From: an uncultured Planctomycetales bacterium
GTDB lineage: Bacteria > Planctomycetota > Planctomycetia > Pirellulales > Thermoguttaceae
Assembly: GCA_937889015.1 (NCBI GenBank)
Contig: CALARR010000344.1
Coordinates: 1 to 64,000 of the forward strand
Length of the DNA: 64,000 bases
Reading direction: 5' to 3'
Shown: positions 60,010-64,000 of the stretch, piece by piece
Layout of the letters: every line of letters begins with the position of its first letter
Numbering within the stretch: position 1 is the first letter of the stretch
The notes under the pieces: model-generated
Told to the model about the DNA's origin: nothing
The model's input: only the letters and a program-made list of their open reading frames with translations
The model's database searches: none
Position numbers and translations under genes: made by a program

Positions 60010-61134
60010 GTGCGAGCGCGTGTGTTGAGAGCTATCGGCGTCGTGTGGGGGATCACGATTCTACTGACGGCAGGTATGGCACACGGCGACGACGCTCCGC
60101 AGGGCATCGCCGGCGATGGCTCCGGCAAGATCGACATTTCTGCGCCAGGCACCTATCGCAGCGGGCAGTGGGAGTACCGACTGGTCGTGACCGCGCCGGG
60201 CAGCAAGAGCCAGGGGTCGCGCGGCGAACTGCTCTTCGGCGGCAAACCGGTCGACGAGCCGGCGCGCGGCAACTACTTTCGCACTCCGTGGGGCGAGATT
60301 CATTGGGTCGGCAATCCGGGCGTGCCCTGGGGACCCCACGGCTGGATGCCGCGCCCCAAGCAGTGCCACGATGGCCGGGACCTGGGCGAGCCCTGGCTGG
60401 AAAACGGCGCGCCGGTGGTGATGGCGGTTGTTTTGGGCACGGGCAAGGAGGGGGCCGAGGATACGAAGATCGATCCTTGGGTGCGGGAAGAGATGCAGAG
60501 ACTGGGCGTGGAGGCCCCCTGCGTCACGCGCGCCTGGTTTCCGCTGACCGATCAGGCCACGACGCTCCACGACACCAAACTTTACGGCACGTTGACCGTC
60601 CGTGTCTGTCCCGCGCGCGAGGCGGAGAAGTTGACCGTCCTGCTGGACGGCACGAAGACGGAGCGTCTGGACCTGCCTCGCCAGGATGGAGCCACGAGGC
60701 TCATTCGCCAGAGGCTGGACAGCGGCATTGCGCGCCAGGACTTCTACCTGGCGTTCCGCGTGGATCGGGCCGCGCCCGACTGGCCGCGTCCCCTGGACAT
60801 CGGCCTGGAAGCGGAGGGCAAGGAAGTCCTGGTCAAGGGCACGAAGGAAGTGGTGATCAGCCTGCCGGGCGACAAACGCAGCGGTCTGGTGTGGAGTGTC
60901 AAGGGGCTGCAGGGCGATGCGTTGTTGGCGTCCTCGGTGAAGTCGTCGGGCGGGCCGCAGTTTGCCCCGGCCAACGGCGCGGCGGCCGATACCGGCGGAC
61001 GAGGCCTGTTTGAGAACGTGTTCCGCGTGACGGGCTGCGGTAAAACGCACGTGGAATTGGAGTACAACCGCCCCTGGCAGTCCGACAAGCCGGCCAAGAA
61101 GACCTATCGGGTCACGCTGGACGTGCAGCCGTAG
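60010..61134 (+). CDS. Secreted protein with C-terminal chagasin-like (I42 inhibitor-type) domain
   Basis: A 374-residue exported protein. Start GTG at 60010 is chosen because GGAGGAG lies six bases before it and a signal peptide VRARVLRAIGVVWGITILLT follows; ATG 59995 would hide the Shine-Dalgarno inside the gene. Residues 30-270 are a beta-rich region without known motifs (GGKPVDEPARGNYFRTPWGE). The last 90 residues resemble the chagasin fold of cysteine protease inhibitors (family I42): SGLVWSVKGLQ corresponds to the first loop, ADTGGRGLFENVFRVTGCGK to the second, and HVELEYNRPWQSDKPAKK to the RPW loop before the last strand. The NPTTG loop that touches the protease is replaced by DKRSG. 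Whether it inhibits any protease is unknown. Confidence 0.6.
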   Translation: MRARVLRAIGVVWGITILLTAGMAHGDDAPQGIAGDGSGKIDISAPGTYRSGQWEYRLVVTAPGSKSQGSRGELLFGGKPVDEPARGNYFRTPWGEIHWVGNPGVPWGPHGWMPRPKQCHDGRDLGEPWLENGAPVVMAVVLGTGKEGAEDTKIDPWVREEMQRLGVEAPCVTRAWFPLTDQATTLHDTKLYGTLTVRVCPAREAEKLTVLLDGTKTERLDLPRQDGATRLIRQRLDSGIARQDFYLAFRVDRAAPDWPRPLDIGLEAEGKEVLVKGTKEVVISLPGDKRSGLVWSVKGLQGDALLASSVKSSGGPQFAPANGAAADTGGRGLFENVFRVTGCGKTHVELEYNRPWQSDKPAKKTYRVTLDVQP

Positions 61135-61145
61135 TCCGCAGCGAG

Positions 61146-62237
61146 TTACTTCTTCTCTGCTTTTTCCGCGGCGCGCAGGTCCTTGGGGCAATTGGGATCC
61201 TGCGGCACCGCCTTGCCCACTTTCTCCACGGGATGCGTGAAGAGGTAACGCCACACGTCCTCATGGATGAACTTGCCGGATTCGTCCTTGACGGCGGACC
61301 CGCCGGGGACCACCGATCCGTGGGCGCGGCGGCTGTCCTCTTTCACGTCGGCGTGCGTGATCAGCCGGCGCGTGTTGTCGTAGGGGGCCTTGGCCTCGTC
61401 GACGTCGACCACCGGGCCGTACGCGTGCAGGCCCAGCAGTTCCCAGGAGCGGCAATAGTGGTGGCCGCTCCAGCCGCCGTCCAGGACGTGCGTGAAGCCG
61501 AAGTAGCGATTGGCCGGCGTGGCCGAGGGCAAGGCCTGCCAGACTTCGTACTGGTCGCGCGGGCCGCAGAACATCACCACCCGGTCCACACGCTGATGCT
61601 TAGCGAATCGCGCCGCCGTGGTCGAACCGTGCGAACTGCCGGAGATAATGACCCGATCCCAACGCAGGCTGCGTTTGTTCGGCGCGATGAAGTAGTCCCA
61701 GCGGCCCTGCGGGTGCGTCTTGGCGAGCCATTTGACAAACTGGAAGGCGCGTTCCATCATGCCGTCCGGCTTGGGGATGTCGACCAGGGGGCTGAAGTCC
61801 TCGCCGGTGGCCGCTTCCAGGCGAATCTTGCCTACGAGCATGCCGTCGTCGCCGGGCGAGTCCTTGCCGAACTTACCGAACCAGCCGTTGGCATAGTGCA
61901 CCTGGATCGCGTGCAGGCCATAGCTGTTGACCCGCTCGAACAGGCCCGGGCTGTAGCCCATCAACCAGATGACCAGTTTGCCTTGCGGCTTGACGCGCGT
62001 GTCCACCGTGGCGTTCTCTACGTCGGCCGGCTTGCCCCCCTTTTCAAACACGAATTCGATCTCCGGATGGGGCTTGGCACGCGGATCAAGCTGGCTGGCT
62101 CGCGCGTTCAGTTCGTAGCGTTGCGGCGTGCGGTCGCGGAGGATCATGGGGGCTTCGGCGGCCTGCAACGCGGAGAAGGGAGCCAGGAGCAGCGCGGCGT
62201 TGAAGGCCGCGAGCAGATGAGATGCTTTGAAGTTCAT
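61146..62237 (-). CDS. Secreted alpha/beta hydrolase-like protein
   Basis: A 363-residue exported protein with signal peptide MNFKASHLLAAFNAALLLAP. A serine hydrolase nucleophile elbow GSSHGST lies near residue 201 (the central residue Ser of GxSxG, here S-S-H-G), preceded by LRWDRVIISGSSHG. Central VDRVVMFCGPRDQYEVWQAL may contain the acid, and LGLHAYGPVVDVDEAKAPYD contains a His-rich stretch. The first 80 residues bind no known motif. It is probably an esterase of a planctomycete-specific family; function uncertain. It is convergent with the chagasin-like gene (11 bases between stops) and follows the sugar isomerase-like gene by 33 bases on the same strand. Confidence 0.65.
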   Translation of the reverse strand: MNFKASHLLAAFNAALLLAPFSALQAAEAPMILRDRTPQRYELNARASQLDPRAKPHPEIEFVFEKGGKPADVENATVDTRVKPQGKLVIWLMGYSPGLFERVNSYGLHAIQVHYANGWFGKFGKDSPGDDGMLVGKIRLEAATGEDFSPLVDIPKPDGMMERAFQFVKWLAKTHPQGRWDYFIAPNKRSLRWDRVIISGSSHGSTTAARFAKHQRVDRVVMFCGPRDQYEVWQALPSATPANRYFGFTHVLDGGWSGHHYCRSWELLGLHAYGPVVDVDEAKAPYDNTRRLITHADVKEDSRRAHGSVVPGGSAVKDESGKFIHEDVWRYLFTHPVEKVGKAVPQDPNCPKDLRAAEKAEKK

Positions 62238-62270
62238 GAGCGGTGCTTTCGTTAGCGATGGACGGAGCGA

Positions 62271-63188
62271 TTACTTGAGGCTGGCCAGGAGTTGTTCGAC
62301 GAACGCCTTGGCCTTTTTGGCCTCGGCCAGGGTCGCCGGCAGATCGCCCGGGGCCAGGCATTCGATCAACATGGGGCCGTGGGTGAAACCGGCGGCGTGG
62401 AGCTTCTTCATCATGGCGGCAAAGTCGACCTGCCCTGTGCCCGGCGTCAGGGCCACGTCCTTGGGCGCGCGAAAATCCTTGACCGACATGCCGGTCACCA
62501 CTCCGCGAATGGCCTCGCAGTCGACGGCCGGGTCGATCTTTCCTTCGGAGTAGAAGAAGACGTTGCCCGGGTCGTACATCAGCGTGAAGTTCTTGCGGTT
62601 GACGCGTTGGAAGGCGTCGCGCATCTGCGGGGCGGTGCCGGTTGTGCCGCCGTGCGGCTTGAGCACGATGGCGATCTGCTTCTCGGCCGCGTAGTCGCAG
62701 CACTCGGCGATGGTGCGGCAGCTTTGTTCGTAGGTGGCTTCCGGGCTGACCGACGAGAGGAGCACGGACCAGGCCTGGGCCGCATGGCAGTTGTCGATCA
62801 TCTTGCGGAGGTTTTCGGGACCCTTTTCCAGGGCCAGGCCGCCGGCATAGATGTTGGTGACGGTGAGGCCGCGTTTGCGCGCCTCTTCGCCGGCCAGGGC
62901 CGCTTCATCGACGGTCGTGTTGACGCCGATGACGCGCTTGGTCGGGGTGTTGGCCCCACTGAAGCCCACATATTTGAAACCGGCCTCGGCCATGGCATCG
63001 AAGCCCACGCGGTAGTCCTCTTTGGCCCAGGGGCGCGTCCAGCAGCCGATCAGCCAGCCGCGATCCTGGAAGTAGGCGGGGCCTTGGGCGGCCTGGGCAA
63101 GGGCCGGTCGGACCAAGATCGCCGCCGCGCCCACGGCGGCCGAATGAGCCAGAAAATGACGACGGGACAACGTCTGCGCGCGGTGCAT
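62271..63188 (-). CDS. TAT-exported sugar phosphate isomerase/epimerase-like TIM-barrel protein
   Basis: A 305-residue protein with a twin-arginine signal LSRRHFLAHSAAVGAAAI. The rest is an AP-endonuclease family 2 (xylose-isomerase-like) TIM barrel: VGFSGANTPTKRVIGVNTTV, the AIVLKPHGGTTGTAPQMRDA strand with metal-binding His, then LMYDPGNVFFYSEGK. Members isomerise sugars or act as endonuclease; the exported planctomycete branch is found with oxidoreductases and hydrolases. It is in the right order to be first of a two-gene unit with the hydrolase. Start at 63188 gives the correct TAT signal. Confidence 0.85.
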   Translation of the reverse strand: MHRAQTLSRRHFLAHSAAVGAAAILVRPALAQAAQGPAYFQDRGWLIGCWTRPWAKEDYRVGFDAMAEAGFKYVGFSGANTPTKRVIGVNTTVDEAALAGEEARKRGLTVTNIYAGGLALEKGPENLRKMIDNCHAAQAWSVLLSSVSPEATYEQSCRTIAECCDYAAEKQIAIVLKPHGGTTGTAPQMRDAFQRVNRKNFTLMYDPGNVFFYSEGKIDPAVDCEAIRGVVTGMSVKDFRAPKDVALTPGTGQVDFAAMMKKLHAAGFTHGPMLIECLAPGDLPATLAEAKKAKAFVEQLLASLK

Positions 63189-63386
63189 GGGTGAGACTCC
63201 GGGTTGCAGGCGGGGAGGAGATCAACCGCCCATTATAGCCACCGGGCCGGGCTGAAAGGAACAGGTGGGCAGGATTTGGCGACAGCCTGGTTTCCTGGCC
63301 GTGGGGCACGACGCCGCGCGATGGATAGCCGTGCGCTGTAGGCACCGCCCCGTCGACTGTTACGAATTCATCCGCTACTATCGCTG
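63189..63386. other. Boundary region with falling GC content
   Basis: About 200 bases between the isomerase-like gene and the nuclease-like gene. GC content visibly falls toward the right. No gene or RNA is recognised. Confidence 0.3.
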
Positions 63387-63974
63387 CTATTTCGATATTG
63401 TCAGGCGAAGAGGTCGATGAAGCAGTCTGACCTTCTTGCGGGCCTTGGATCGGCTGTCGCTCAAGAGTGCATGTAGCATTCGAGATGCCACGATTTCGTC
63501 CTTCAACATTTGCACCAACTCCCTCCATTCATTCCCAGTCGGCGTCTCGCTTCTCCAAGCAACCATGAAGTCAAAATAAGCCCCGTGCCGAATCAGTCTT
63601 CCGGGGAGTGATGGACCCAAGTCACCGATCAGGATACCGTAACGTAAGTATGGATGGACTTGTTTGTGGGTCGCGGCCTTCGTGCTGTATGTCAAGGCAT
63701 CGTGTGTCGTGATGCTCCCCTTCTTGCACTCGACGACGACACGTGGTATCCAGTGTCCATCATCCCGTGCGTCGTAGACAAGTAGATCGGTTTCATAGCC
63801 GGCGATCTGCGGCTGATCCGGGCCGTCAACGCGATACTGGAGAATCTCATAGGCGTAAGTGAGTCTCTTGCCGGAATCAACGACAACCTTGCAGTCGTCT
63901 TCGTTACACCGTTGCAGATCATGGTGGAGTCTTGTCCGGAGAACCGATCTTACCCATTCTCCTTCGTTCGTCAT
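63387..63974 (-). CDS. PD-(D/E)XK nuclease-like protein of lower GC content
   Basis: A 195-residue cytoplasmic protein. The motif IAGYETDLLVYDARDDGHW is followed by PRVVVECKKGSITTHDALTY, giving the D-(x)n-E-C-K arrangement of the PD-(D/E)XK nuclease fold. Such folds occur in restriction and defence enzymes and in poorly known small proteins such as DUF4420-like. The gene and its flanks are less GC-rich and have different codon use than the rest of the window, which suggests recent arrival. GAGGAG precedes ATG 63974. Just upstream, TAATG (63972-63976 on the minus strand) suggests overlap with the end of another gene lying beyond the window. Function is not established; a defence role is a guess from context. 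Confidence 0.6.
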   Translation of the reverse strand: MTNEGEWVRSVLRTRLHHDLQRCNEDDCKVVVDSGKRLTYAYEILQYRVDGPDQPQIAGYETDLLVYDARDDGHWIPRVVVECKKGSITTHDALTYSTKAATHKQVHPYLRYGILIGDLGPSLPGRLIRHGAYFDFMVAWRSETPTGNEWRELVQMLKDEIVASRMLHALLSDSRSKARKKVRLLHRPLRLTISK

Positions 63975-64000
63975 TACGCATACTCCTCGGGCATTGGCCT

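Noticed and set aside
59715..60152. N-terminal extension of the PhoD-like protein to an upstream start
   Set aside because: The extension has no family similarity, overlaps the divergent gene, and a good ribosome binding site marks GTG 59714.

Overview
The window looks like a chromosomal segment of a high-GC planctomycete, most likely of the Pirellulales type. The evidence is the combination of a very large PQQ-repeat secreted protein, a DUF1080 protein, a TAT-exported Gfo/Idh/MocA oxidoreductase, a DUF4838 protein, a PL11 rhamnogalacturonan lyase, an FAD oxidoreductase with an SLH-like tail, an anaerobic sulfatase maturase, hslVU and a thioester alpha-2-macroglobulin. This placement is from gene content only; no rRNA gene is present. 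I see no tRNA, rRNA, CRISPR array, prophage or transposase gene.

Layout. 1-2128 (minus): archease (cut by the left edge), YhdH-type oxidoreductase and family-4 uracil-DNA glycosylase, probably one operon. 2420-12137: Der GTPase, a PAS-GAF-receiver protein without a kinase domain, a B12-type radical SAM protein, a di-haem cytochrome c peroxidase lipoprotein, GlgC and an outer-membrane porin. 12332-17843: PL11 lyase, a Lys/Pro/Ala-rich secreted protein, hslV-hslU and a small zinc-ribbon protein. 18011-24443: metalloprotease plus Nramp-like transporter, a beta-hydroxyacid dehydrogenase, a 28-residue very basic protein and an HDOD signalling protein. 24646-28355: a ribosomal S1-like protein and a CheW-receiver-HPt protein.

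28803-34989 holds a plus-strand cluster (Gfo/Idh/MocA oxidoreductase, MFS transporter, DUF4838 protein, small methyltransferase) behind a good sigma70-like promoter. It is followed by a 2053-residue alpha-2-macroglobulin. 41621-48995 is a minus-strand cluster (giant PQQ protein, MFS transporter, DUF1080 protein). 49289-51610 carries a peroxiredoxin and a radical SAM maturase. From 51618 to 63188 lie mostly minus-strand exported enzymes: a GH14/42-like glycosidase, a two-domain esterase, an FAD oxidoreductase, a PhoD-like phosphatase, an alpha/beta hydrolase and a TAT-exported sugar isomerase-like protein. A plus-strand secreted protein with a chagasin-like C-terminus sits among them. The right edge has a PD-(D/E)XK nuclease-like gene of visibly lower GC content. 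Much of the second half therefore looks like an accessory set for capturing and dismantling complex glycans at the cell surface.

The most unusual non-coding signal is a family of short palindromic elements. Four copies have a 78-bp core of identical length (22078, 28904, 35000, 41572) and a fifth is a half copy (20616). They show paired base changes in the stem. One copy appears to have inserted in frame into the 3' end of the DUF1080 gene: removing 81 bp restores a longer reading frame with a different tail. A second, unrelated repeat is a set of three tandem 35-bp units with hairpin cores plus one inverted core at 55820-55956.
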